From JAZMZS01 sp045120955 (lineage in GTDB: Bacteria > Bacillota > Clostridia > Oscillospirales > CAG-272): a stretch of DNA of 64,000 nucleotides. The notes below the pieces were generated by a model that saw only the letters and a program-made list of their open reading frames with translations, was not told the origin of the DNA and did no database searches. Shown here in pieces: positions 16,094 to 24,033 of this stretch. The DNA lies in assembly GCA_045120955.1 (NCBI GenBank), contig JBGVFH010000068.1, forward strand, positions 1 through 64,000, written 5' to 3'. The number at the start of each line of letters is the position of its first letter. The stretch's first letter is position 1. A program made the position numbers and the translations under genes.

Positions 16094-16733
16094 AAAAACG
16101 GGCGTTATTTGTATTACAGCGGGGCTGCTGCTGATTTTAGGTGCGCTGATGCTTTACTCTCACAACAGGCTTGAACAAGCCAATGCCGAGCGTGCCGTAA
16201 GTGAGGTGCTGCCCTCGCTGATAGAGCAGATAGAAGAGCGTGCCGCACTCACCGAGCCTTCGGCTGAGAGTACGGCGGAGTCGGGCGAGTGCTCAGACAG
16301 CTCAGAGCCGTCTGTTGATGGTGTCATCCCTGCGCAAGAGCAAATAGAGAAGACCGTGATAATTGACGGGTATTCATATATAGGATATATCGGCATCCCT
16401 TCGAAGGATCTGCTGCTTCCCGTGATGTCGGATTGGAGCTACAAGCAGCTAAAGCTTGCCCCGTGCCGATTTTCGGGAGGTGTCTATACAGACGACCTTG
16501 TGCTGATGGCGCACTATTATGACTGCCATTTCGGTGCTTTGCGCGAGCTGAGCTTTGGCGACACGGTAAATTTTACAGATGCCGAGGGCAAGCTCACCGA
16601 ATATACCGTTGTACTGCTTGAGCAGCTTTCGCCCGATGAAGTGAGCGAGATGACCTATGGAGGATACGATCTGACGCTGTTTACCTGCACAAGCGACACA
16701 AAGAGCCGCATAGCGGTACGATGCGAAAAATAA
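16080..16733 (+). CDS. Second sortase (class uncertain)
   Basis: A 217-residue protein with an N-terminal membrane segment (9-26), a Ser/Glu-rich linker (about 45-90) and a sortase domain. His145 (LMAHYYDCH) and Cys203 (LTLFTCTSD) are the catalytic pair; Arg210 (TKSRIAV) is the likely third residue. There is no C-terminal membrane span, so it differs from class C and may be the housekeeping-like enzyme that attaches the finished pilus to the wall. The ATG at 16080 overlaps the minor pilin gene; an upstream in-frame start would lie deep within that gene. Confidence 0.82.
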   Translation: MTIRRKTGVICITAGLLLILGALMLYSHNRLEQANAERAVSEVLPSLIEQIEERAALTEPSAESTAESGECSDSSEPSVDGVIPAQEQIEKTVIIDGYSYIGYIGIPSKDLLLPVMSDWSYKQLKLAPCRFSGGVYTDDLVLMAHYYDCHFGALRELSFGDTVNFTDAEGKLTEYTVVLLEQLSPDEVSEMTYGGYDLTLFTCTSDTKSRIAVRCEK

Positions 16734-16758
16734 TTTGCTCGTATTTTTATGTATTTTG

Positions 16759-16810
16759 TTGACATAACAAGTATTATGTTGTATACTAAATGTAACATTA
16801 TATACAACAT
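16759..16810 (+). promoter_or_regulatory. Promoter with overlapping 10-bp inverted repeat
   Basis: TTGACA (16759-16764) and TATACT (16782-16787) with 17-base spacing. A perfect inverted repeat, ATGTTGTATA (16777-16786) and TATACAACAT (16801-16810), covers the -10 and the start of transcription. Because the left arm is upstream of the predicted start, it is more likely a DNA operator than an RNA hairpin. Confidence 0.7.
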
Positions 16811-16824
16811 GGAGGGACATTTAA

Positions 16825-17289
16825 ATGCATTTTTGTACCAACTGCGGAACACAGCTTGACGACAGCCAGCAGTTTTGCACAGGTTGCGGAGCAAAGCAGA
16901 CAACATCGGCAAACAACACACAAAACAACCCCAACTACAATGCGGCATACACACAGCCTCAGTATAATCCCGCACCTGCTCCAAAGCTGACAGGCTCGAC
17001 ATGGGACGGCGGCGTACTTGATACTATTGCAAATTCAATAGTCGCTTCTATTATCATCGGTCTGACCTGCGGTATCGCCACACCTTGGGCAATATGCTAT
17101 ATGATGAAGTTCGTTATTGGTCATGTGATAGTCGATGGCAGAAGACTTCGCTTTGACGGAAACGGCGCTCAGCTTTTCGGCAACTGGATCAAGTGGTTTT
17201 TGCTTACCATTGTTACCTGCGGTATATACAGTTTTTGGGTAACTCCCCGCTTATACAAATGGATAGCGAGCCACACTCATTTCGAATGA
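16825..17289 (+). CDS. Zinc-ribbon plus DUF898-type membrane protein
   Basis: A 154-residue protein of unknown function. Residues 4-24 form a zinc ribbon (CTNCGTQLDDSQQFCTGCG, four Cys). A Gln/Asn/Pro-rich linker leads to a membrane part (about 60-145) with two or more spans and the repeated GITCGI/VTCGIYSFW wording of DUF898/YjgN-like proteins. GGAGGG precedes the ATG. It is a single-gene unit between its own promoter and terminator. The palindrome over the promoter suggests specific repression. Confidence 0.75.
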   Translation: MHFCTNCGTQLDDSQQFCTGCGAKQTTSANNTQNNPNYNAAYTQPQYNPAPAPKLTGSTWDGGVLDTIANSIVASIIIGLTCGIATPWAICYMMKFVIGHVIVDGRRLRFDGNGAQLFGNWIKWFLLTIVTCGIYSFWVTPRLYKWIASHTHFE

Positions 17290-17298
17290 TAAAAACAA

Positions 17299-17342
17299 CA
17301 CCCGAAAAAGGCGTCAGCCTCTTCTTCGGGTGCCGTTTTTTA
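17299..17342 (+). terminator. Terminator after the zinc-ribbon gene
   Basis: CACCCGAA (17299-17306) pairs with TTCGGGTG (17325-17332), with an inner AGGC/GCCT stem, followed by TTTTTT. Confidence 0.8.
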
Positions 17343-17366
17343 ATTTTTAGTTAAGGATGCGATGTT

Positions 17367-17783
17367 TTGAAAAGATTGGATGCGGAGGGCAGAGAGCGAC
17401 TTCGGAAAATGATCAAAAGCGGTGCCCTCCTGCTTTTGATAGGATCGGCGTATTTCATGTTTGTAAAGCTGAGCGGATTTGGGATACCGTGCGTTTTTCA
17501 TCTCGTTACGGGAAAATACTGCCCCGGATGCGGTATTACCCGAATGTTTATGTCGCTTGCGGAGTTTGATATCGAGTCAGCTGTAAGAAATAATCTGCTG
17601 GTAATGCTGCTGTTGCCTGCCGGCATTCCTTTTGCCGTCCGCCGTGCGGCGGTGTATATAAAAACGGGCAGAGCTGAGCCTGACAGGGCGGAGCAGATAT
17701 TTTGGATAGCGGCACTCGTTTTGACAATAGTGTTTTGTATCCTTCGCAATACCGAGACTTTTTATTTTCTTGCACCGATATGA
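17367..17783 (+). CDS. DUF2752 family membrane protein
   Basis: A 138-residue protein with three or four membrane segments and the family motif YCPGCGITRM (about residues 50-60), in which two Cys and the GITR wording are conserved in DUF2752. The function of the family is unknown. The chosen start is TTG at 17367 because AAGGA lies nine bases upstream and no ATG fits before the first membrane span. It may be read through the preceding weak gap; a terminator follows it. Confidence 0.78.
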   Translation: MKRLDAEGRERLRKMIKSGALLLLIGSAYFMFVKLSGFGIPCVFHLVTGKYCPGCGITRMFMSLAEFDIESAVRNNLLVMLLLPAGIPFAVRRAAVYIKTGRAEPDRAEQIFWIAALVLTIVFCILRNTETFYFLAPI

Positions 17784-17789
17784 AAGACA

Positions 17790-17830
17790 AAAGAGCTTTC
17801 CTTTTATAAAGGATGCTCTTTTTCTTTTTC
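17790..17830 (+). terminator. Terminator after the DUF2752 gene
   Basis: AAAGAGC (17790-17796) with GCTCTTT (17815-17821), an inner TCCTTT/AAAGGA stem and a T-rich tail. Confidence 0.8.
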
Positions 17831-17882
17831 GGGGATAATTGTGCATATTTACCATTTGCACCTCGGACTTGAACAAAAACTC

Positions 17883-17911
17883 TTGATTTGTTTGACGGGA
17901 TATATTATAAT
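17883..17911 (+). promoter_or_regulatory. Promoter of the galU operon
   Basis: TTGATT and TATAAT with 17-base spacing, about 75 bases before the galU ATG. Inside the leader lies AATTATCAGAATTATT, an imperfect palindrome. Confidence 0.65.
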
Positions 17912-17985
17912 AATAATTATCAGAATTATTAATATGCCTACTTATGCTCATTTTTGAGCGTGATGCGGCAGAAAGGAGAAAATGA

Positions 17986-18864
17986 ATGAAACAAGTCAGA
18001 AAAGCGATAATACCCGCCGCAGGCATGGGTACGAGGATGCTTCCTATCGCCAGATGCGTTCCAAAGGAAATGCTCCCTATCGTTGACAGACCCGCCATAT
18101 CATATCTTGTCGAGGAAGCGGCAAAGAGCGGTATTACGGACGTGCTTATTATTACGGGGCGGGACAAGGATGCTATCGAGGATTATTTTGATTATTCTCC
18201 CGAATACGACGAGCTTCTGCTCAAAAAGGGACGGGGTGATGAGGTCGAGCAGCTTCACGATTCGTCCTGCGGGGCAAACGTATACTTTATCAGACAGAAG
18301 GAAAGACGGGGACTCGGGCACGCAATTTCAGTTGCTCGCAGCTTCGTTGGGGACGAGCCGTTTTGCGTGTTGTACGGAGATGACATAATATTTTCACAGC
18401 GTCCCGTGTGCGCACAGCTCATAGACACGTACAACAAATACGGCAGACCTGTTGTGGGAGTAAAGAGCGTTGCACCTGAGCTTATCGGCAGATACTGCTC
18501 TATGAAGGCGGAGCCGATAGACGGAGCCAAGGGCGAATATTATGTTGACGACATGATAGAAAAGCCCAAGCCCGAGCAGGTATTTTCAAATCTTGCCATA
18601 CTCGGCAGGGTACTGCTGACTCCCGAGATATTCGATATTCTTGAGCGCACCGCACCCGGCGCGGGCGGTGAGATACAGCTCACCGATGCTATGGCAGAGT
18701 ATGCAAGAGCGTACGGAGTGACGGCGCTTGAGTTTGAGGGGACGAGATACGACATGGGGTCAAAGCTCGGGTTTATGTATGCAAACATCGAGCAGGGGTT
18801 GAAAAATGCCGAGATCGGCGAGGATCTGCGTGAATTTATACGCAATATAGCGAAAACACTTTAA
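17986..18864 (+). CDS. galU: UTP-glucose-1-phosphate uridylyltransferase
   Basis: A 292-residue nucleotidyltransferase making UDP-glucose from UTP and glucose-1-phosphate, used for cell-surface glycans and glycogen-related sugars. The N-terminus has the nucleotide-binding AIIPAAGMGTRMLP motif and PKEMLPIVDRPAI; FCVLYGDDI marks the metal-binding Asp. Length agrees with the family. The ribosome binding site GAAAGGAG lies well placed. It is first in a likely operon with dCMP deaminase, rimI and tsaD (gaps 30 and 34 bases, one overlap). Confidence 0.95.
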   Translation: MKQVRKAIIPAAGMGTRMLPIARCVPKEMLPIVDRPAISYLVEEAAKSGITDVLIITGRDKDAIEDYFDYSPEYDELLLKKGRGDEVEQLHDSSCGANVYFIRQKERRGLGHAISVARSFVGDEPFCVLYGDDIIFSQRPVCAQLIDTYNKYGRPVVGVKSVAPELIGRYCSMKAEPIDGAKGEYYVDDMIEKPKPEQVFSNLAILGRVLLTPEIFDILERTAPGAGGEIQLTDAMAEYARAYGVTALEFEGTRYDMGSKLGFMYANIEQGLKNAEIGEDLREFIRNIAKTL

Positions 18865-18894
18865 AAGCGCGAAAAACTTTTGTGAGGGTTGGTA

Positions 18895-19389
18895 ATGGCT
18901 ATACAAAGAGTGTCAAAAAACAATTATTATCTCGATATCGCACAGACGGTGTCAGAGCGCAGTACCTGTTTGAGAAAGCGTTACGGTGCGATCATTGTGA
19001 AAAACGACTCTATCATATCGACGGGCTATAACGGAGCTCCGAGAGGAAGGAAAAACTGCTCGGATCTTATGTTCTGCATGAGAAACAAGCTGGGTATTCC
19101 GAGAGGCGAGAGATATGAGCTGTGCCGCTCGGTACATTCGGAGCAGAATGCTATCATTGCAGCCTCCCGTGAGCAAATGATAGGTTCTGTGATGTATATG
19201 TGCTGTACGGATCCCGAGACGGGAGAGATCGTCGGAGGAACACGCAACTGCATGATGTGCAAGCGCATGATACTTAATGCAGGCATCGAAAAGGTCATCA
19301 TCAGAGAGACTGCGGAAACATATACCGAGATAAACGTCAGCGACTGGATCGAGTGCGATGACAGCTTGAGCGGAGAGTTCGGATATTGA
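18895..19389 (+). CDS. dCMP deaminase family protein (ComEB-like)
   Basis: A 164-residue zinc-dependent deaminase that would convert dCMP to dUMP for thymidylate synthesis. Zinc ligands are His and the CxxC pair in VHSEQNAI (about 82-89) and NCMMCKRMI (about 118-126); the catalytic Glu is in HSE. The family normally reads HAE, so the Ser is a mild variant. ATG at 18895 is preferred over TTG at 18889 because GAGGG lies six bases before it. Its stop overlaps the TTG start of rimI. Confidence 0.88.
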   Translation: MAIQRVSKNNYYLDIAQTVSERSTCLRKRYGAIIVKNDSIISTGYNGAPRGRKNCSDLMFCMRNKLGIPRGERYELCRSVHSEQNAIIAASREQMIGSVMYMCCTDPETGEIVGGTRNCMMCKRMILNAGIEKVIIRETAETYTEINVSDWIECDDSLSGEFGY

Positions 19390-19832
19390 GAGACTGTGTT
19401 ATACGCCGTGCAGAGCAAACGGATGTGCCGCAGCTGTGTATGCTTGAGACGGAATGCTTTTCATGTCCGTGGAGCGAGACGGCATTTTCGGATACGATGA
19501 GCGGGGACGGCGCAGTTTTCCTTGTGTGTGAGGGTGCAGACGGAAAATGCATCGGGTATATCGGTGCTGTCTGCACGCTCGACGAATGCTCCGTCACCAA
19601 TGTGTGTGTCAGTGCTGAGTACAGAGGACAGGGAATCGGCAACGCTCTGATGGCGGCACTTGAGCAAAAGGTGCTTTCATGCGGATGCAACGCCGTGTTT
19701 TTGGAGGTGCGTGTCTCAAATGCGGCGGCTCTTTCGATGTATGAAAAGAGAGGCTACGAGAGGTGCGGCGTGCGGCGCGGCTTTTACTCGCATCCGAGAG
19801 AGGACGCCCTTGTTATGAAAAAAGAGCTGTGA
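19386..19832 (+). CDS. rimI: Ribosomal protein bS18 N-acetyltransferase
   Basis: A 148-residue GNAT-fold acetyltransferase. The acetyl-CoA loop is EYRGQGIGNALM (about 79-90), and FLEVRVSNAAALSMYEKRGY is the RimI-type C-terminal signature. The start is TTG, overlapping the preceding stop by four bases (TTGA), which implies coupled translation. rimI next to tsaD is a common arrangement across bacteria and supports the call. Confidence 0.9.
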   Translation: MRDCVIRRAEQTDVPQLCMLETECFSCPWSETAFSDTMSGDGAVFLVCEGADGKCIGYIGAVCTLDECSVTNVCVSAEYRGQGIGNALMAALEQKVLSCGCNAVFLEVRVSNAAALSMYEKRGYERCGVRRGFYSHPREDALVMKKEL

Positions 19833-19866
19833 AAAACAAAATCGAGTTATTTTAAGAGAAGTAGAG

Positions 19867-20868
19867 ATGTATATATTAGGAATAGAAAGCTCGTGTGACG
19901 AAACCTCCGCCGCAATCATTGAGTGCAGCGGCGGCACACGAAAAATACTTGCGAATATCGTAGCATCACAGATAGACATTCACCGCCTTTACGGCGGAGT
20001 CGTTCCCGAGATAGCGGGGCGGGCGCATATTGAGGCGGTGTCATCTATCACATATCAGGCGCTTGAGCGTGCGGGAATTGAGATTACCGATATCGGTGCT
20101 ATCGGCGTTACCGCCTCCCCGGGACTTATCGGTGCGCTGCTTGTCGGGGTCAACTTTGCAAAGAGCCTTGCCTTTTCATACGGCATACCCCTTGTTGCCG
20201 TTGACCATGTAAAGGGGCATACGGCGGCGGCGTATCTTGAATATCCGTCACTTTGCGCACCGTTTCTCTCGGTCGTAGTCAGCGGAGGGCACACCTCGAT
20301 ATATGAGGTCAAATCTCCGACTCAATTCTGTGAGATAGGTGCGACCCGTGACGATGCGGCGGGTGAAGCGTTTGACAAGATAGCACGTGTTATCGGTATA
20401 CCGTATCCGGGAGGTGCGGGACTTGACAAGCTTGCATCGTCGGGAGACCGCTGTGCGATAAAATTCCCCTCACCTGCCATTGCGGGAGACAACCTTGACT
20501 TCTCCTTTTCGGGACTGAAGACGGCGGCGCTCAACTATATAAATATCGCAAATCAAAAGGGCGAGCAGATATGCCGTGAGGACCTTGCCGCTTCGTATAC
20601 AGATACCGTGGTAAAGGCTATCGTTAAAAAGACAGAGGCGGCACTAAAGCAGACGGGCGCACGCTCGCTTGTTCTTGCAGGAGGGGTTGCGGCAAACTCG
20701 CATTTGAGAGAGGGCTTAGCACGGCTGTGCAAAAAAATGAAGGTGGAATTTTGCGTTCCGTCACTCTCGCTGTGCTCGGACAACGCCGCAATGATAGCGA
20801 TGCAGGCATACTTTGAGTATGAGTCGGGCGCACGTGCAGACACCTCGCTTAACGCAAGTGCGGTGTGA
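19867..20868 (+). CDS. tsaD: tRNA threonylcarbamoyladenosine transferase subunit TsaD
   Basis: A 333-residue ASKHA-fold protein that transfers threonylcarbamoyl to A37 of ANN-decoding tRNAs with TsaB and TsaE. The start MYILGIESSCDETSAA is invariant in the family; the metal-binding His pair is His114 and His118 (DHVKGH), with SGGHT and GGVAANSHLR also present. Length is normal. tsaB and tsaE are not in this window. It ends the galU operon; no strong terminator follows, only a TTTTGTGC/GCACAAAA hairpin near 20913-20932. Confidence 0.97.
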   Translation: MYILGIESSCDETSAAIIECSGGTRKILANIVASQIDIHRLYGGVVPEIAGRAHIEAVSSITYQALERAGIEITDIGAIGVTASPGLIGALLVGVNFAKSLAFSYGIPLVAVDHVKGHTAAAYLEYPSLCAPFLSVVVSGGHTSIYEVKSPTQFCEIGATRDDAAGEAFDKIARVIGIPYPGGAGLDKLASSGDRCAIKFPSPAIAGDNLDFSFSGLKTAALNYINIANQKGEQICREDLAASYTDTVVKAIVKKTEAALKQTGARSLVLAGGVAANSHLREGLARLCKKMKVEFCVPSLSLCSDNAAMIAMQAYFEYESGARADTSLNASAV

Positions 20869-20942
20869 GGCTCACAAGGCAAAAATAAAGAAAAAGGGCA
20901 GAAAAAATAAAATTTTGTGCTTTTGCACAAAAAGCGGCTGTG

Positions 20943-21124
20943 GCATCGGACCAAGTCGGTTTTCCACACGAGTTTTCCACACGATGTGGAAAACTGCGTG
21001 TACATATTGCGGTTCATTGTAAAAAACACCCCCCCAAGGTGCGATTTTTTCCGATGCAATGTGGAAAACCGTGTTGAAAATGTTTGTATTTATTTTTTGT
21101 TCACAAAAAAATAAATGTTGAAAA
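20943..21124. promoter_or_regulatory. Cluster of DnaA-box-like sites in an AT-rich gap
   Basis: In the 409-base gap between tsaD and rex, TTTTCCACA occurs at 20960-20968 and 20973-20981, its reverse complement TGTGGAAAA at 20985-20993 and 21060-21068, and the related TGTTGAAAA at 21072-21080 and 21116-21124. TTGTTCACA occurs near 21097. These differ from the DnaA box TTATCCACA at one or two positions. An 8-bp inverted repeat GCATCGGA/TCCGATGC (20943-20950, 21050-21057) encloses the first half, and a very AT-rich stretch follows to about 21220. The layout resembles clostridial oriC or DnaA-regulated promoters, but no dnaA gene is present. Confidence 0.55.
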
Positions 21125-21221
21125 CTTTGTAAAAAAACTCAAAAAAGTCATTTTTTATTCTTTGTACAGAAAATGGCAAAATCAGCATTTTGACGATTTT
21201 TATTAAAATTTCAGTTTACTA

Positions 21222-21250
21222 TTGACAAGCAATATCTGTATTTTTACAGT
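21222..21250 (+). promoter_or_regulatory. Candidate promoter of rex
   Basis: Exact TTGACA with a weak TACAGT 17 bases later. CTGTA-TTTT-TACAG (21236-21249) overlaps it and could be an operator. A TATAAT at 21259-21264 lacks a properly placed -35. Confidence 0.4.
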
Positions 21251-21277
21251 ACACAATATATAATACCGAGGTGTCAA

Positions 21278-21952
21278 ATGTCAGAGACAAACGACAAGTC
21301 AATCTTTGCGTCGAGCACATCAAAGGTGTCAAACGCAGTTATAAAAAGACTTCCCAGATACTTTCGCTATCTGAGGGAGCTCAGACAGAACAATATATAC
21401 AGGATAAGCTCGCTTGAGCTTTCGAAAATGATGAATGTTACCGCCTCTCAGATACGGCAGGACCTCAACTGCTTCGGTGGGTTTGGTCAGCAGGGCTACG
21501 GATATAACGTTGACTATCTTTACCGCAATATCAGTGATATTCTCGGAGTCTCAAGATCTTATAATGCGGTCATCATCGGGGCGGGAAATCTCGGAAGAGC
21601 ATTGTCTACAAGCCCGATATTTGAAAAAAGAGGAGTAAATCTCATTGCTCTCTTTGACAGCTCTGCCGCCGTCATCGGGACAAAGGCGGGCGGATTTACT
21701 ATTTTGGATATAAAGACTGTCGAGGATTACTGTGCCAAAAATCATGTCGATATAGCGGTGCTTACGGTTCCGAGAGAAGCAGCAAAGCAGACAGCGGAAA
21801 GACTCAAACACGCAGGCATCAGAGGCATATGGAACTTTACAAATGTTGAGCTTGAGCTTGACAGCGATATGATGGCGGAGAGCGTTCATATGGGCGACTC
21901 TCTGATGACTCTTACATACAGGATATCCCAGCACGAACAGGGCGAAGGCTGA
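21278..21952 (+). CDS. rex: Redox-sensing transcriptional repressor Rex
   Basis: A 224-residue repressor that senses the NADH/NAD+ ratio and controls fermentation genes. A winged-helix domain (about 15-90) contains MMNVTASQIRQDLNCFGGFGQQGYGY, the diagnostic recognition region; the Rossmann domain follows with VIIGAGNLGRAL (about 97-108). The C-terminal swap helix is present. ATG follows ACCGAGGTG. It precedes dnaD with a 33-base gap and may be transcribed with it. pflB elsewhere in the window is a plausible target, though no clear site was found. Confidence 0.95.
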   Translation: MSETNDKSIFASSTSKVSNAVIKRLPRYFRYLRELRQNNIYRISSLELSKMMNVTASQIRQDLNCFGGFGQQGYGYNVDYLYRNISDILGVSRSYNAVIIGAGNLGRALSTSPIFEKRGVNLIALFDSSAAVIGTKAGGFTILDIKTVEDYCAKNHVDIAVLTVPREAAKQTAERLKHAGIRGIWNFTNVELELDSDMMAESVHMGDSLMTLTYRISQHEQGEG

Positions 21953-21985
21953 TTTTATCTAAAAAAGCTATTATGAGGACTGTTT

Positions 21986-22993
21986 TTGATTATGAAGTAT
22001 GAGATAAAGATAAAGGAAGGCGAGGCTGTGCTTTCGCTTCCGAGGGACAAGCTGCTTGAGCTTTTGAGTGACTGCACCGATGCAGAGCTGAAGACGCTCA
22101 TAGCTGTTTGTGCCGAGCCTGAGTGCGAGCGAGCGCTTGAGCTTACGGGGCTTGAGGCTGAGGAGTTCAACTCCGCACTTGCGTATTGGCGAGGGGCAAA
22201 GCTTGTCAGAGCACACAGCGCAAGGAAAAGAGCGGGGAGCGTCGGAGAGGCGGGCACTCATGCAAAAAAGGAAAAGCAAGAGAGCAAAAACGGCGCAGGT
22301 GTGCACTCTGAGGCGGTGTTTGATGACAGGCTGCCTGAGTATACAAGCGACGAGATAAAGAGGATAAGCGAAAACGACAAAATACTCTCCTCCATACTTG
22401 ACGAGGCACAGCAGGTATTCGGAAAGGTGTTCAACTCGGTCGAGATGAACTACATAATTGCAATGCGTGACCACCTTGGGCTTGACGGAGAGTATATTCT
22501 TATGCTGCTTCAGTATTTCAGAAGCGAGGGCAAGGCGCTGTGCTACGCTGTCAGAGTGGCGGATTCTCTTGTGAAAAAAGGGATATCCGACCCTGAGGCG
22601 CTTGAGGCTTATATCAAGCGCAGAGACTCCTTTAAGGGCAGTGAGGGAAAATACAGAGATCTGTTCGGTATAGGTACACGTGCGCTTACCGCATATGAGG
22701 AGAAGTATTTTCATATATGGTCTCAGGATATGAAAATGCCATTTGAGCTTGTAAAGCTTGCTTTTGACAGAACGGTTGAGAAAAAGGGCACACCGCAGAA
22801 AAGCTATATAAACGGTATACTAAAATCCTGGCACGGACTCTCTCTTCATTCGGAGGAAGAGGTCGAGGCGTACGAGCAAAAGAGCAAGGAAAGCGGCAAG
22901 AAGACTGCGGCTGATGCGGCATCGGCGGAGAGCTTTGACGTAAATGAATTTTTCAATGCTGCGCTTGAGCGCACATACGGAAAAAAGGAGTAA
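21986..22993 (+). CDS. DnaD-domain replication initiation protein
   Basis: A 335-residue protein with an N-terminal winged-helix-like part (DKLLELLSDCTDAELKTL), a charged linker (about 75-110) and two tandem DnaD-type C-terminal domains; YIMAIRDHLGLDGEYI-like and YEEKYFHIWSQDMKMPFELVKLAFD are typical. DnaD/DnaB-type proteins remodel DNA and help load the replicative helicase in Firmicutes. The start is TTG at 21986, favoured because GAGGA lies seven bases upstream; the ATG at 21992 would be 13 bases away. The helicase loader follows after six bases, supporting the role. Confidence 0.9.
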   Translation: MIMKYEIKIKEGEAVLSLPRDKLLELLSDCTDAELKTLIAVCAEPECERALELTGLEAEEFNSALAYWRGAKLVRAHSARKRAGSVGEAGTHAKKEKQESKNGAGVHSEAVFDDRLPEYTSDEIKRISENDKILSSILDEAQQVFGKVFNSVEMNYIIAMRDHLGLDGEYILMLLQYFRSEGKALCYAVRVADSLVKKGISDPEALEAYIKRRDSFKGSEGKYRDLFGIGTRALTAYEEKYFHIWSQDMKMPFELVKLAFDRTVEKKGTPQKSYINGILKSWHGLSLHSEEEVEAYEQKSKESGKKTAADAASAESFDVNEFFNAALERTYGKKE

Positions 22994-22999
22994 AGGAGC

Positions 23000-23965
23000 A
23001 TGGCTTACAACAGAGAAAATTATACCCGAATAAAGGCTGAATACGAGCAGAAGAACCTAGAGGCAAAGCGGTCGGCAGAAGCAAGAAACGCCGCCGTATG
23101 CCTTGCTCATCCCGATATTGCTGCGCTTGACCGTGAGCTTTCACTTACGGGTATACGCATCCTCAGAGCCGCAACGGAGGCAAAGGGGGAGGGCGGCGGT
23201 GCTCTTGACGCTTTAAAGAAAAGAGTGGGTGAGATACGCCAAAAAAAGACTGAGCTGTTGGAGCAGTACGGATATCCCGCAGATTGGTGTGACGTCAAAT
23301 ACGAGTGCGAGCATTGCTCGGATACGGGATATGTGGGTATGAAGATGTGTACCTGCTTTAAAAGGGCGCTGGTCATGGCAGGGTATGAAAGCTCGGGTAT
23401 CGGCGCTTTGATAAAAAAGCAGAATTTTTCAAACTTCAGCTTTGATTATTACTCAGACGATGCGCAAACGCTCAAGCTCATGCGTACAAACTACGATATA
23501 ATACGTGAGTATGCGGACAGCTTTGACGGCGGTGACGGTCAGAATTTGCTGCTCATGGGCGGAACGGGACTCGGGAAAACGCACCTGTCAAGCGCCATGG
23601 CAAAGGTGGTCATCGAGCGTGGGTATGATGTGTTGTATGAAAGTGCGCCGAACATTTTTTCTGACTTTGAGCAGGAGAGATTTGTCAGAGAGGGAGCGGA
23701 GCGCAAAACGGACAGATATTTCGGGGCGGAGCTTCTGATAATAGACGACCTCGGCACCGAGGTGGTAAATCAGTATTCCGTTTCATGTCTGTATAATCTC
23801 ATAAACACGAGAATAAACAAGGGGCTTTCTACCGTTATCAGTACAAATCTGATGCCGGAGGAGCTGTATAAAAAATATACCGACCGCATAACGAGCCGTT
23901 TGATAGGCGAATACCGCACCTTGCGCTTTGCAGGAAAGGATATACGACTTCAAAAACTCAGATAG
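23000..23965 (+). CDS. DnaC/DnaI-type helicase loader ATPase
   Basis: A 321-residue AAA+ protein. Four cysteines (103, 106, 117, 119; CEHC and CTC) form the zinc site found in DnaI-like loaders. Walker A is GGTGLGKTH (187-195), Walker B is LLIIDDLGTE with Asp249-Asp250, and a sensor Arg/Asn region (STNLMPEEL) follows. It would deliver the replicative helicase with the DnaD-domain protein just upstream. ATG follows AAAGGAGC. IstB-type transposition ATPases are the nearest alternative, but the zinc site and dnaD neighbour argue against that. Confidence 0.9.
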   Translation: MAYNRENYTRIKAEYEQKNLEAKRSAEARNAAVCLAHPDIAALDRELSLTGIRILRAATEAKGEGGGALDALKKRVGEIRQKKTELLEQYGYPADWCDVKYECEHCSDTGYVGMKMCTCFKRALVMAGYESSGIGALIKKQNFSNFSFDYYSDDAQTLKLMRTNYDIIREYADSFDGGDGQNLLLMGGTGLGKTHLSSAMAKVVIERGYDVLYESAPNIFSDFEQERFVREGAERKTDRYFGAELLIIDDLGTEVVNQYSVSCLYNLINTRINKGLSTVISTNLMPEELYKKYTDRITSRLIGEYRTLRFAGKDIRLQKLR

Positions 23966-24033
23966 CTGAGTCTGCAAGCCGAGTGTTATCAAAAAGACCC
24001 TTAGATAAAAATCAATAAAAGGACAGACGAGAG

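Noticed and set aside
20913..20932. Terminator of tsaD (TTTTGTGC/GCACAAAA hairpin)
   Set aside because: No T-run follows on the plus strand, so it was not called as a terminator.
20943..21124. The chromosomal origin itself
   Set aside because: No dnaA, dnaN or rpmH gene is adjacent and gene orientation does not switch here, so only a DnaA-box-like cluster is claimed.
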